From contig CAVTLG010000002.1 of assembly GCA_963735495.1 (NCBI GenBank), positions 372,001-436,000 of the forward strand: 64,000 nt of DNA. Reading direction: 5' to 3'. Within the stretch, counting starts at the first letter, position 1. Each line of letters starts with the position of its first letter. Positions 17,101-26,883 of the stretch are shown piece by piece. The notes beneath the pieces are model-generated. The model searched no databases. It saw nothing but the letters and a program-made list of their open reading frames with translations, and had not been told where the DNA came from. This DNA comes from CAVTLG01 sp963735495 (GTDB lineage Bacteria; Chloroflexota; Ktedonobacteria; Ktedonobacterales; Ktedonobacteraceae). A program made the translations under genes and the position numbers.

Positions 17101-18442
17101 GAGCCGGTTGTTGCGGTTGATCACGCGGCGATACAGATCATTCAGGTCTGACGTCGCGAAACGACCACCATCCAATTGCACCATCGGACGCAGATCCGGT
17201 GGCAGCACAGGCAACACCGTCAGTATCATCCACTCAGGAGACGTATGCGACTTGCGGAAAGCCTCGACTACCTTCAAGCGCTTGGTCGCTTTCTTGCGAC
17301 GCTGACCCATAGTCGAACTGATCTCATGACGCAGATCAGCGGACAACTTATCCAGGTCAATATTTGAGATTAACTCGCGTACAGCTTCCGCACCCATACC
17401 GGCATGGAAGACGTCGCTAAAGTTATCTTTCAACTCGCGATAGCGGTTCTCCTGGAGCAGGTCCATCTTCTTGAGACCTTCCAGATCGCGGCGCAATTGT
17501 TCAATGCGCTGCTTGGTCTCGTTGCGCTCTTTCTCCAGTTGCGACTGCGCCGAATTCGATCTGGCCCTGGTACTCCAGGCCCAGGCGGTCGGCTTCGCGT
17601 TTGCCTTCTGACTGAGTGGATTCCAGTTCACGACGCGCCTGCTCAGCAATTGCGTTGCGGGCAGCCTCCGCGACACGCTCCAATACATCCAGGTGTTTTG
17701 ACGTGACGGCATCGCCTTCTTTGACAATAGTCTGGTCAGTTGGCGCAAAGACGATATTCTCTTCAGCGGGACCACCAATGGCATCACGCAAAACAGCCAG
17801 AGTTTCACTCTCAGCTTGCAGGGCGGCTTCGCGTTCCTGCTCACGTCGCTCTTCGATTTCCTGACGATTCGTCTGCGAGAACCGCTGCTCGGTATCCAGG
17901 ATGGCCGTGTCGCGTTGGGAACGCAGACTGTTGATACGCTCAACAATCTTCTCATCCAGATTCTGCTCCAGGGCAGCCGTTTCCTCGTCCAGACGCATCA
18001 GTTCGCGCTGGCGCGCCTCCTCATCGACGTCCGTGACAACATAGAGAGCAAAGTACAGGATACGCTCCAGGTTACGCGGTGAGAGATCAAGCAACAAACC
18101 AATGCGGCTCGGCGTGCCCTTGAAGTACCAGATATGGCTTACCGGGGATGCCAGTTCGATATGGCCCATGCGCTCACGGCGCACTTTTGAGCGTGCCACT
18201 TCGACGCCGCATTTATCGCAAACAATTCCCTTAAAGCGAACTCTTTTATATTTACCGCAATAACACTCCCAGTCTTTCGTTGGTCCAAAGATACGCTCAC
18301 AGAACAGACCATCTTTTTCAGGCTTGAGTGTACGATAGTTAATAGTTTCCGGCTTCGTTACCTCGCCATAACTCCAACTGCGAATCTGCTCCGGGCTGGC
18401 AAGGCTAATACGGATAGCGTTAAAATCATTTACTTCGAGCAT
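14107..18442 (-). CDS. rpoC: RNA polymerase subunit beta', interrupted by a +1 frame change
   Basis: Catalytic subunit of RNA polymerase. The first frame starts MLEVNDFNAIRISLASPEQI at 18442 (AGGAGAGG site) and has the zinc site Cys60, Cys62, Cys75 and Cys78. After Glu296 the homology leaves this frame, which runs on to a TGA at 17501. The rest continues in the +1 frame, with the active-site NADFDGDQM motif, the trigger-loop region and the C-terminal CRKCYGRDL zinc residues. Dropping one base of GAATTC (17552-17557) gives a 1444-residue protein. A long coiled-coil insertion lies between about residues 170 and 350. Either a sequencing indel or recoding. Confidence 0.93.
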
Positions 18443-18536
18443 GCTACCTCTCCTGGGGATAGGGGCTGGCGGCACCATTCCTGATGCCGCTGTGCGCATT
18501 ACAATGTTCTTTTTTTACTGTGACTACGCCCCTATA

Positions 18537-21500
18537 TTATTGGTCTCCTTCGAAACCGGACAGATTAATACCCAGTTCTGGCATCACATCGTTAGAGGTA
18601 TCCTCGACAAACTGAATCTTCTGTTCGTCTTCGTTCAATACCTCGACGTTGATGCCCAGGCTTTGCAATTCTTTTACGAGGACTTTGAAGGACTCAGGAA
18701 CCCCCGGCTCCATGATATTTTCGCCCTTCACGATGGCTTCGTAGGTCTTGACACGACCGACGACATCATCCGACTTCACCGTCAGGATCTCTTGCAGGAT
18801 ATGCGCCGCACCGTAGGCTTCCAACGCCCACACTTCCATTTCGCCAAAGCGCTGTCCACCAAACTGCGCTTTTCCACCTAGCGGCTGCTGCGTGATCAAG
18901 CTGTATGGACCAGTTGAGCGCGCGTGCACTTTATCCTCCACAAGGTGCGCCAGCTTGAGCATATAGTTATAACCGACCGTGACCGGATGATCAAACGGCT
19001 CACCTGTACGACCATCAAACAACTGTACTTTGCCTGACTCCGGTAGATTGGCACGACGCAAGAACTCTTCGATGTCGTCCTCAGTTGCTCCATCAAAGAC
19101 CGGCGTCGCAATCTTAAAGCCAAGCGCTTCCGCGGCCCAGCCCAGATGCGTCTCCATGATCTGTCCAATGTTCATGCGGTGAGGCACACCCAACGGATTC
19201 AGGATAATGTCAACCGGCGTGCCATCGGGTAGGAATGGCATGTCCTCAATCGGCAACACCCGCGAGATAACGCCTTTGTTGCCGTGACGCCCCGCCATCT
19301 TGTCGCCCGCACCGATCTTACGCTTCTGAGCAATACTCACACGCACTAACTGGTTCACACCAGGAGGCAGTTCGTCGCCAGCTTCGCGCGAGAATACTTT
19401 GACCTCAACGATCTTACCCCGTTCACCATGCGGTACACGTAGCGAGGTATCCTTGACTTCACGAGCCTTCTCACCAAAGATAGCGCGCAGCAGTTTCTCT
19501 TCCGCCGTCAGCTCGGTCTCACCTTTCGGCGTGATCTTGCCAACCAGGATATCCTGCGGCCCGACCTCTGCTCCCACATAGATGATGCCACGCTCGTCGA
19601 GGTTACGCAGTCCATCATCACCGACGTTCGGAATATCACGCGTAATTTCTTCTGGACCCAGTTTTGTATCGCGTGCATCGATCTCGTACTTCTCAATATG
19701 GATCGAGGTGAAGAGATCCTCATGCACGATATGTTCACTAATCAGAATAGCATCCTCGAAGTTGCCACCCTCCCAACTCATGAAAGCCACCAGAATGTTC
19801 TGCCCCAGAGCCAGTTCACCATTTTCAGTTGAAGAGCTATCAGCAATCACCTGACCGGCAGTGACGTAATCGCCTTTGCGCACTATCGGACGCTGGTTGA
19901 TACACGTGCCCGCGTTGGAGCGCACAAACTTGCGCAAACGATGCGAATGGACCTCGCCCTGCTCGTCAACCACTTCGATGCGCCGTGCAGTCGAGGAAAC
20001 AATCTCTCCATTCGCCTGGCTGACAACAACTTGACCGGAGTCAATCGCAATCTGCCGCTCGATACCAGTACCACAGATGGGCGATTGTGGACGCAACAGT
20101 GGCACGGCCTGGCGCTGCATGTTTGCTCCCATCAACGCGCGGTTGACGTCGTCATGTTCCAGGAACGGAATAAGTGCCGTAGCAACACTGACAGTTTGCC
20201 GTGGAGAGACGTCCATATAGTCGATATTGTCGGCGCTTTCCATAAAGAATTCGCCCTGGTAGCGGGCCAGCACGCGATCTTCCGCGAACTCACTGTTCTC
20301 GCTCAGTTTGGCATTTGCCTGCGCGATCCAGTAGTTCTCTTCATCGTCGGCGGTATGATAATCAACCTCATCCGTGACAAAGGGTTTCACACGTATGGAG
20401 GCATCGCCGAGAAACTGTAATTGATTGAACAGCGCATCATCAATACGTACACGTGTCCGCGCCTTGACGAGTACCTGCCCTTCAGGTGTCTTAATATCTT
20501 CACGCTCACGCCCAAAGACACCACGGAACTCGCGTCCAATCAAACGCCGATCATTGATGGGCAGGCGCTTGTAGACTTTACGATAAGGTGTCTCGATGAA
20601 GCCGTAAGGGTTAATTTGTGCATAGGTTGCCAGGTTGCCGATCAAACCAATATTTGGCCCTTCAGGTGTCTCAATCGGGCAGATACGACCATAGTGCGAC
20701 TCGTGAACGTCGCGCACATCAAAGCCTGCACGGTCACGCGAGAGACCTCCAGGACCGAGAGCCGACAGACGACGTTTATGTCCGATCTCTGCCAGAGCAT
20801 TGGTCTGGTCCATGAACTGTGAGAGCTGGCTACCACCAAAGAACTCTTTCATGGCCGCTACCACCGGGCGGATATTAATCAAGGCATTGGGAGTGGCCTG
20901 TCCCGGCTCCTGGATGCTCATGCGCTCCTTGACTACCCGCTCCATACGCAGCAGGCCAACGCGGAACTGCGTCTGAATTAATTCACCAACACAGCGCACA
21001 CGCCGATTACCCAGGTGGTCAATATCGTCTTTACGCCCGTGCCCGTTGTTGAGAGAAACCAGACGGCGCATGATGTTTACCAGATCGTCCTGCGTCAGAA
21101 TGCGCTGGCTCTGTGGCACCGCCAGATCGAGCTTCCGATTGAGCTTGTAGCGACCAACGCTACCCAGATCATAACGACGCGCATTAAAGAACAAATTCTT
21201 GACCAGGGAGCGCGCATTATCTAAGGTAGCAGGATCACCAGGGCGCAGTTTCTTGTACAGTTCAAGCAGCGCCTCATCCTCTCTCTTCACCGGGTCGCGA
21301 TCCAGGGTCGCCTGGATATAGCGGATAGTGGCATCATTATCCACGCCAGCAAAGGCATCGATAATGCCCTGATCCGTTGAGAGATCCATGTTCTCTGAAT
21401 GCCAGGCTTCTTTCGCCATGGTGGAGATAGCACGTAGGAGTGTCGTCACCGGGATTTTACGTTTACGGTCGATTTTGACAGTCAGCAGATTTTTATTACT

Positions 21501-22032
21501 TGTCTCAAATTTCGAGCCAGGCGCCACGCCCAGGAATGAGCTTGGCCGCATACAATTTCTTGCCCGTCGTGGCATCTTCATCTACCGTGAAGTAGACGCC
21601 GGGAGAGCGCACTAGCTGGCTCACGACAACACGCTCAGCACCGTTAATAATGAACGTACCATCTTTCGTCATCAACGGGAAATCACCCATGAAAACATCT
21701 TTCTCGATGATTTCACCGGTCTCTTTATTGATCAGGCGAGCTTTCACATTGAGAGGTGCGGCGAATGTGGCGTCACGATCACGGCATTCGTCCTCTGAAT
21801 ATTTTGGCTTGCCAAACGGCTCAGGTGGTACAATAAATTCCAGGCTCAGGTTTTTGCCTGTAAAGTCTTCAATCGGAGAGATTTCTTCAAAGAGTTCGCG
21901 TAAGCCCTCTTTCTTAAACCATTCAAAGGAGTCTAATTGAATTTGAATAAGCCCTGGCATTGGCCGTATGTCAGGAATACGTGCAAATGACACGCGTTCG
22001 GGAAGTGCAACGGCCCTTGTGCTTACTGCCAT
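18537..22032 (-). CDS. rpoB: RNA polymerase subunit beta, interrupted by a +1 frame change
   Basis: Beta subunit of RNA polymerase. The first frame starts MAVSTRAVALPERVSFARIP at 22032 (GAGGAG site) and runs to GRGAWLE (Glu174), then reads ATT TGA and stops at 21505. The homology resumes in the +1 frame as FETSNKNLLTVKIDRKRKIP and continues to the end, including the rifampicin-region residues, GDKMAGRHGNKG and the C-terminal beta clamp. Skipping one base after the GAA codon at 21511-21513 gives a gap-free 1164-residue protein. It lies 94 bases upstream of rpoC. The usual rplKAJL genes are not upstream. Confidence 0.93.
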
Positions 22033-22128
22033 ACGTGATATTCTCCTCTCACCTAATCGCCCATAGAGGAAGTCGAGAGACACGGCCAACCCGCACCTCT
22101 CAGTGCAACAGAAACGGAAAAAAATGAG

Positions 22129-22157
22129 ATAATACCTTATTATGCCTGTGTTGTGAA
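22129..22157 (-). promoter_or_regulatory. Proximal rpoB promoter (P2)
   Basis: On the minus strand TTCACA, a 17-base spacer and TATTAT; each box differs from the consensus at one base. Transcription would begin near 22122, about 90 bases before the rpoB start and just downstream of the hairpin at 22176-22208. Confidence 0.55.
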
Positions 22158-22175
22158 ACGGTCTATGACAAGAAA

Positions 22176-22208
22176 AGTAACCGCTTGCCTACATGATGAG
22201 CGGTTACT
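22176..22208 (-). terminator. Terminator-like hairpin in the rpoBC leader
   Basis: On the minus strand a perfect 10-bp stem (AGTAACCGCT and AGCGGTTACT) with a 13-base loop is followed by TTTTCTT, the layout of an intrinsic terminator. It lies between promoters P1 and P2 of rpoB. It could attenuate the long P1 transcript, or stop transcription coming from the membrane-protein gene at 22759-23592. Confidence 0.6.
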
Positions 22209-22758
22209 CCTATACCTCAACAGCTACCGGGTTGTTTGCCAAACGTCCACACAACAGTCCCCTCCACTGGAGATTCACAAGCGAGCAAAGATCAGATCAG
22301 AACAGAACACTAACGGAAACAGCAAAAAACGCCACACCGGACCTTCTACCCAGAAGTTATGCCTGCTTCTGAACCTCGCGGCTCGCGGCGATGGGTTGAA
22401 AGATCACACCTCATGTGGTTTGTAATAGTATCCTCATATGGTCTGGGGAGTGCTGCGTCGTTTTTCGTTCTCTGTCTCGTCTCTTGGCCTCTATTTGCCA
22501 CCTGTGTTATGAATGCCTTATAACACTACTGTTACTAGTATACATACACTGGCAAGGTATGATTGTACACCCGCCATCAAAACATGTCAATACTTTTTAT
22601 TGGCAGTTTTTGATGCAAGGTAAAACTGCTAGATGCCAACCTGCTCACGAAATCTATCCCCCGTCATGTCAAACACAAAGTTACTCGCTAATGAAAACGC
22701 AGAGGGCGACGTTTTTATTCCCAGTTCCCTATCCCTTTTGCAAAACACGCCGCACCTG
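22209..22758. other. Leader and intergenic region upstream of rpoB
   Basis: About 550 bases without a convincing gene. It contains the P1 promoter at 22562-22590 and most of a leader of about 520 bases. A short direct repeat CCGCGAG-CCGCGAG lies near 22375-22390. I see no tRNA, riboswitch or L10-binding motif that I can name. Confidence 0.5.
22562..22590 (-). promoter_or_regulatory. Distal rpoB promoter (P1)
   Basis: On the minus strand a perfect TTGACA (-35), a 17-base spacer and TACAAT (-10). This is among the best sigma-70-type promoters in the window. Transcription would begin near 22555, giving a leader of about 520 bases before rpoB. Confidence 0.75.
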
Positions 22759-23592
22759 CTATACAAGCGCAGCATGGAGTCCATTGGACGCGAGCGCCAC
22801 CACAATCTCCTCTCCCAACGCGGGATTCCATACCTGCTCAGCAGCCATCCAGCTCTTATGCAAAAGCGATAGCAGTTGACGCTGATCACTGGGAGTCAAC
22901 AAGTCGAGATCAACCATCGATTCTGGCCGACCTGGATACATGATCGTTAGCACAAAGCTATCGATCCTTATGACAGCCTGACCACTTAACTGGTAGGTAT
23001 GCGAAGAACCAAGTTTGCGACCCAACGAGATACCGCCAATACAGCCAATAATGATGAAGGAGGCAGCGATTACGCTCCCGATCAGCCCCGCCAGTCCCAG
23101 TACGCCCGCGATGGCAGTTGTGAGTACCATGAGCAGCGGGTTTGCCAGGTGCACAGTCCAACCAATGAGCATAGCTGGCACGACTCCGACCAGCACCACG
23201 AGGAAACACCACAACGCACTATTCATCAGCCAGAAAATACTCTTCAAGTTTTCGGGCGAGAGGTCACGCACGGTCAGCAACGCATCATCAACCAGCATCA
23301 CCATATCCTGTGTATAGCCGGCATGCAGCACATAGAGGAAGCGTACGATGAGCGCACTGCCACCACATGCGGTAAAGGCAATGAACCACGCGAGAGCAAT
23401 CAGGATATCCTGCCATTTCAGATAAAAGGTAAAGCTGTGAACATACGTCATCCACAATAAGATGCCTGCACTAACGGCTAGCGTGGCGCATACGATGAGT
23501 CCGACCAGAAGAAGCCATGCTAGCAACCTGATACGCAGATATTTTGCACGCCCTAAATGAAAGTGGTAGGCACTCTGTGCGGATTGTATCAT
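22759..23592 (-). CDS. Multi-pass membrane protein of unknown function
   Basis: A 277-residue protein, not recognised. It has a first membrane pair (LLAWLLLVGLIVCATLAVSA and a helix near residues 60-85) and a second one (FLVVLVGVVPAMLIGW, and a Gly/Ala-rich segment around residues 165-205). A soluble C-terminal region of about 70 residues has beta-strand character. The ATG at 23592 has a GAGGTGG site and is preferred over one 31 codons upstream, which would add a Phe-rich segment. It lies alone, upstream of the rpoB promoters on the same strand. Possibly a PH-like membrane sensor; no function is assigned. Confidence 0.75.
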   Translation of the reverse strand: MIQSAQSAYHFHLGRAKYLRIRLLAWLLLVGLIVCATLAVSAGILLWMTYVHSFTFYLKWQDILIALAWFIAFTACGGSALIVRFLYVLHAGYTQDMVMLVDDALLTVRDLSPENLKSIFWLMNSALWCFLVVLVGVVPAMLIGWTVHLANPLLMVLTTAIAGVLGLAGLIGSVIAASFIIIGCIGGISLGRKLGSSHTYQLSGQAVIRIDSFVLTIMYPGRPESMVDLDLLTPSDQRQLLSLLHKSWMAAEQVWNPALGEEIVVALASNGLHAALV

Positions 23593-23769
23593 AGCCACCT
23601 CGTACCAGAAAGCATATCTCTCTATCCATATGCTTAGAAAGAAAGAGTTTGAAAACAGCTCAAATATGATGAGATTACTCACCACACTACTTTAGAAACG
23701 TTGCAAACACAGTCAGAGTTACAAATTACGCGGCTGGACTTTTTTTTCTCACGCATAAGGCAGGGGAAA

Positions 23770-24723
23770 CTACCGAGCAGTGCCTCTAAGATCATCAAAG
23801 AGGATAGTTTGTAGGTAGCGCTCGGCGGCGCTGGGAAAGACAGAGACAATCACTTTGCCACGATTCTGCTCTTTGCATGCCTCTTGCTGCGCAGCCCAGG
23901 CCACGGCACCACTGCTAATGCCAACCGATAGTCCTTCTTCTTTCATAATGTTGATGGCGGTTTCAACTGCATCACGGTCAGTAACAGGTATGACACGATC
24001 TAGCAGATCCACACGTAGCGTGTCAGGGATAAAACCGGTACCCAGTCCCTCAATCCGGTGAGGGCCAGGCTTCCCACCTGAAAGTATAGCGCACGTGGCT
24101 GGCTCGACCGCCACAACCTCGATACTGGGCTTGTGTGCACGTAGCCCTTCAGCGACACCGGTTAGTGTACCACCGGTACCTACGCCAATCACGACGATGT
24201 CCACCAGACCAGACGTCTGTTCCCAGATTTCGCTCGCAGTACCCTCGCGGTGCGACCGGGGATTGGCCTGATTATAAAATTGTTGGGGATACCATGTATT
24301 GGGGAGGGTTGTGCGCAGTTCTATGACCTTATTAATCGCGCCTCGCATGCCCTGCACGGCAGGTGTCAGGAGCACTTGCGCGCCAAAACGTTGCAGGAGG
24401 AGACGACGTTCCAGGCTCACGGTATCCGGCATGGTCAGTATACAATGGTAGCTACGTGCAGCCGCTATATAGGCCAACGAGATACCCATATTGCCACTTG
24501 TCGGTTCAACAATCGTACTGCCGGAGCGCAACAGACCCTGCGACTCGGCCTCACAGATCATTTGCAGCGCGACACGATCCTTCGAACTTCCTCCCGGGCT
24601 GAGCATTTCAAGCTTGGCAAGCATGGTGGCAACACAGCCTTCAGTAGTAGCGGCAAAACGCTTTAACTCAACAAGAGGCGTGCGACCAACCAGTTCAGTC
24701 ACATCTTTTGCCCAGTGGACCAT
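23770..24723 (-). CDS. cysK: Cysteine synthase family enzyme (PLP-dependent)
   Basis: Makes cysteine from O-acetylserine (or a related activated serine) and sulfide in the cytoplasm. The 317 residues show the PLP lysine in SSKDR (Lys48), the substrate loop EPTSGNMGIS (73-82) and the phosphate loop GVGTGGTLTG. These match the CysK/CysM group; cystathionine beta-synthase-like use of O-phosphoserine cannot be excluded. The receiver gene begins nine bases after... the preceding gene at 24732 ends eight bases before this start, so the two are co-transcribed. An Rrf2 regulator lies a little further upstream on the same strand. Confidence 0.9.
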   Translation of the reverse strand: MVHWAKDVTELVGRTPLVELKRFAATTEGCVATMLAKLEMLSPGGSSKDRVALQMICEAESQGLLRSGSTIVEPTSGNMGISLAYIAAARSYHCILTMPDTVSLERRLLLQRFGAQVLLTPAVQGMRGAINKVIELRTTLPNTWYPQQFYNQANPRSHREGTASEIWEQTSGLVDIVVIGVGTGGTLTGVAEGLRAHKPSIEVVAVEPATCAILSGGKPGPHRIEGLGTGFIPDTLRVDLLDRVIPVTDRDAVETAINIMKEEGLSVGISSGAVAWAAQQEACKEQNRGKVIVSVFPSAAERYLQTILFDDLRGTAR

Positions 24724-24731
24724 AATTTTTA

Positions 24732-25127
24732 CTAGCCTTCTTTCTCCTCAGGCAACAAAGCATGAATAATGCTCACCAGTTCTTGCATGCTAAACGGTTT
24801 GCGCAAGAGGAGTCCTGCCTGCAGACCCATACGATGAAGCTCCCAATCATGACTCCCCGTAATCACGATGATCGGCGTGTTCTTCGTATTACTATGCCCG
24901 TGCAGTATTTTGTAGAGCGACCCACCATCCAGGCCCGGCAACCCGACGTCTAACAAGATCAGGTCCGCGCCAATACCTGGCAATTGATCTCTTGCCGTCT
25001 GCCCATCAGAAAAAAACTGCAGCCGCCAATTGCCAAAGAAATCGAGCATATCATAAAACATTTCTACCAATCGTGGGTCATCCTCGACGATAGCAATTAA
25101 TTTGCGCCTATCCGATGCTTCAGCCAC
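24732..25127 (-). CDS. Single-domain response regulator (GTG start)
   Basis: A stand-alone receiver domain of 131 residues with no output domain. The acidic pocket (Glu15, Asp16, Asp17), the phospho-acceptor Asp60 in LILLDVGLPG, and Lys110 in the RKPF motif are all present. The start is GTG, with GGGGGATGG upstream; an ATG nine bases before it is out of frame and stops after five codons. It is probably co-transcribed with the cysteine synthase gene. Its partner kinase is not evident nearby on this strand. Confidence 0.88.
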   Translation of the reverse strand: MAEASDRRKLIAIVEDDPRLVEMFYDMLDFFGNWRLQFFSDGQTARDQLPGIGADLILLDVGLPGLDGGSLYKILHGHSNTKNTPIIVITGSHDWELHRMGLQAGLLLRKPFSMQELVSIIHALLPEEKEG

Positions 25128-25325
25128 GTGCTACCATCCCCCTTTACAGACTCGTCACACAGCCGCTTCCCCACTCCTCTTTGCGATCATTCAATTCGTA
25201 AGAGTACATCCAGTGCGTAATTCCTTGAGCTTCATGCTTTCATATCTGTTCATTTGCGACATGCGACGCGTTGGGGATACTACTCTGGAGATACGCTTTT
25301 TTCCATTTTTCAGGAACATACTGTA

Positions 25326-25766
25326 CTAAATATAATACATTGTCTCTTCCGCACTTCCTGTCCGATGACGTTGTGCTAACTCCTCTATGGTAGTAGAGTT
25401 CAGTATCTGCTGAGTCATGGCATCTATCTTCTGCCAGACCTCACGCAAAGCGCAGCCGGGCGATAGCTTGCAAAAATCCGGGTTGGGCAAGCACTCCATA
25501 GGTGGCACATATCCCTCAAGGGCCTGCATTACCTCAGCCATCGTAATCTGGCTCGGCGTCTTCGCCAGCATATGACCACCCTTTGGCCCGCGGACGCTTT
25601 TCACCAACCCCTCTTTACGTAACACCATGAGGATTTGATCCAGATACTGCTCGGGAATGTGTTGGCGCATCGCAATATCTGCACTTTCCAGTGGCCCTTG
25701 CCCGTAATACGCAGCCATATCGAGCATGGCTCTCAGGCCATAGTCTCCCTTCATTGTTAACTTCAT
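25326..25766 (-). CDS. Rrf2-family transcriptional regulator with cysteine triad
   Basis: Winged-helix DNA-binding regulator of the IscR/CymR/NsrR family, 146 residues. The N-terminal helix-turn-helix shows MKGDYGLRAMLDMA and the wing VRGPKGGHMLAKTPSQI. Cys92, Cys99 and Cys105 (spacing C-x6-C-x5-C) resemble the iron-sulfur ligands of IscR and NsrR, so redox or Fe-S sensing is likely. The next genes on the strand are a receiver protein and a cysteine synthase, which also suggests control of sulfur metabolism, as for CymR. Its own promoter overlaps a palindrome (25821-25832), consistent with autorepression. Confidence 0.88.
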   Translation of the reverse strand: MKLTMKGDYGLRAMLDMAAYYGQGPLESADIAMRQHIPEQYLDQILMVLRKEGLVKSVRGPKGGHMLAKTPSQITMAEVMQALEGYVPPMECLPNPDFCKLSPGCALREVWQKIDAMTQQILNSTTIEELAQRHRTGSAEETMYYI

Positions 25767-25820
25767 TAGCAGGGACCTTTCCAATATAGGGCAAAGCGAG
25801 TGAATCTAGAAACTTTTCTT

Positions 25821-25832
25821 CCTAATGTTAGG
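25821..25832. promoter_or_regulatory. Palindrome in the Rrf2 gene promoter, likely operator
   Basis: CCTAATGTTAGG, a 12-bp dyad with 5-bp arms, overlaps the -10 box of the promoter at 25830-25858. A repressor bound here would block RNA polymerase. The natural candidate is the Rrf2 protein encoded directly downstream. Confidence 0.5.
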
Positions 25833-25858
25833 ATATATCAGCAGTGAATGCATGTCAA
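25830..25858 (-). promoter_or_regulatory. Promoter of the Rrf2 regulator gene
   Basis: Minus-strand TTGACA, a 17-base spacer and TATCCT. The -35 box is perfect. It is placed about 60 bases upstream of the Rrf2 start and overlaps the palindrome at 25821-25832. Confidence 0.6.
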
Positions 25859-25966
25859 TGGGTTTCGTTTAGCACGACCATAGCTTCTTTAGCATTCCTA
25901 CTGCTCTGTAATATTACGCTCATGCTTAATTTCTGCTGAGAATCCTCGTAAACACAAGTAACGACC

Positions 25967-25995
25967 TTGCAGGTAAGGGAGTGGGTAACTATAAT
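25967..25995 (+). promoter_or_regulatory. Promoter of the response regulator/histidine kinase operon
   Basis: TTGCAG, a 17-base spacer and a perfect TATAAT lie about 85 bases before the response regulator start at 26080. It is divergent from the Rrf2 promoter, 109 bases away. Confidence 0.7.
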
Positions 25996-26079
25996 GAAAC
26001 AGAGAGACAAAGCCACTTTTTATCACGCAGTATTTACTATGCAGCTGCGTAATGGTGGGTCATCAGGGGAGGTAAGGTC

Positions 26080-26835
26080 ATGCAACAAGATCCTACCTGG
26101 CAGACAAACCAGGAGAAACAGCAATTAAAAGTGCTCGTGGTAGATGATGAGGATAATATTATAGAACTCATTCGCCTCGGACTCCGTTATGAAGGCTTCC
26201 AGGTAGAAGTTGCCTCAGACGGCGAACAGGGCATCACGATGGCGCAGCGCATTAATCCAGATTTAGTCATTCTCGATGTGATGATGCCGGGCATCGATGG
26301 CTTAGAGGTATGCCGGCGCTTGCGCGCTAACCCCACTACGCAGGATGTACCTATTCTCATGCTTACAGCGAAAGACGAAGTGGGAGATCGTATCCTTGGT
26401 CTGCAAACTGGTGCCGATGATTATTTGACCAAACCATTCGATTTCTACGAACTCCTGGAACGCATTAAGGCTATTTTACGCCGTCAGAGCCGCGCGAAGT
26501 CCGTGCAAGCAGGCATCGCACATGATGAAGCAGGTCAGGTTCTGCAATTTGGGGATCTGCACATGAATACGGCGACACGCGAGGTGACACGCGGCAGCCG
26601 CCAGATCGAACTGACGGCTACCGAGTATAACCTCTTGCATCTGTTTATGAGCCATCCGCGCCAGGTGCTCGACCGCCAAACTATTCTCAACCGTGTCTGG
26701 GGCTACGATTTTTTGGGTGAAACGAATATCATCGAAGTTTATGTACGCTATCTACGCGAGAAAATTGAGGACTCACCCAGTTCTCCGCGTCTGATCGTGA
26801 CCGTCCGTGGTGTCGGTTATGTCTTGAAGGGATAG
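26080..26835 (+). CDS. OmpR/PhoB-type response regulator
   Basis: DNA-binding response regulator of 251 residues. The receiver domain (about 16-135) has Asp22, Asp23 and Glu24, the phospho-acceptor Asp66 (VILDVMMPG) and Lys118 (LTKPF). The winged-helix output domain (about 155-251) carries the typical ELTATEYNLLHLFMSHP and VYVRYLREKIE segments. Its histidine kinase follows 48 bases downstream, so they form one two-component system. The signal is unknown. Confidence 0.95.
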   Translation: MQQDPTWQTNQEKQQLKVLVVDDEDNIIELIRLGLRYEGFQVEVASDGEQGITMAQRINPDLVILDVMMPGIDGLEVCRRLRANPTTQDVPILMLTAKDEVGDRILGLQTGADDYLTKPFDFYELLERIKAILRRQSRAKSVQAGIAHDEAGQVLQFGDLHMNTATREVTRGSRQIELTATEYNLLHLFMSHPRQVLDRQTILNRVWGYDFLGETNIIEVYVRYLREKIEDSPSSPRLIVTVRGVGYVLKG

Positions 26836-26883
26836 CGTGTCAGAACTCTACTCATTTTAGTAGTCAGTTGGAGTTGCATTACT

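Noticed and set aside
11975..21516. Inteins or introns as the cause of the split rpoB, rpoC and fusA frames
   Set aside because: The joins lack inserted sequence; only one extra base is present at each site.
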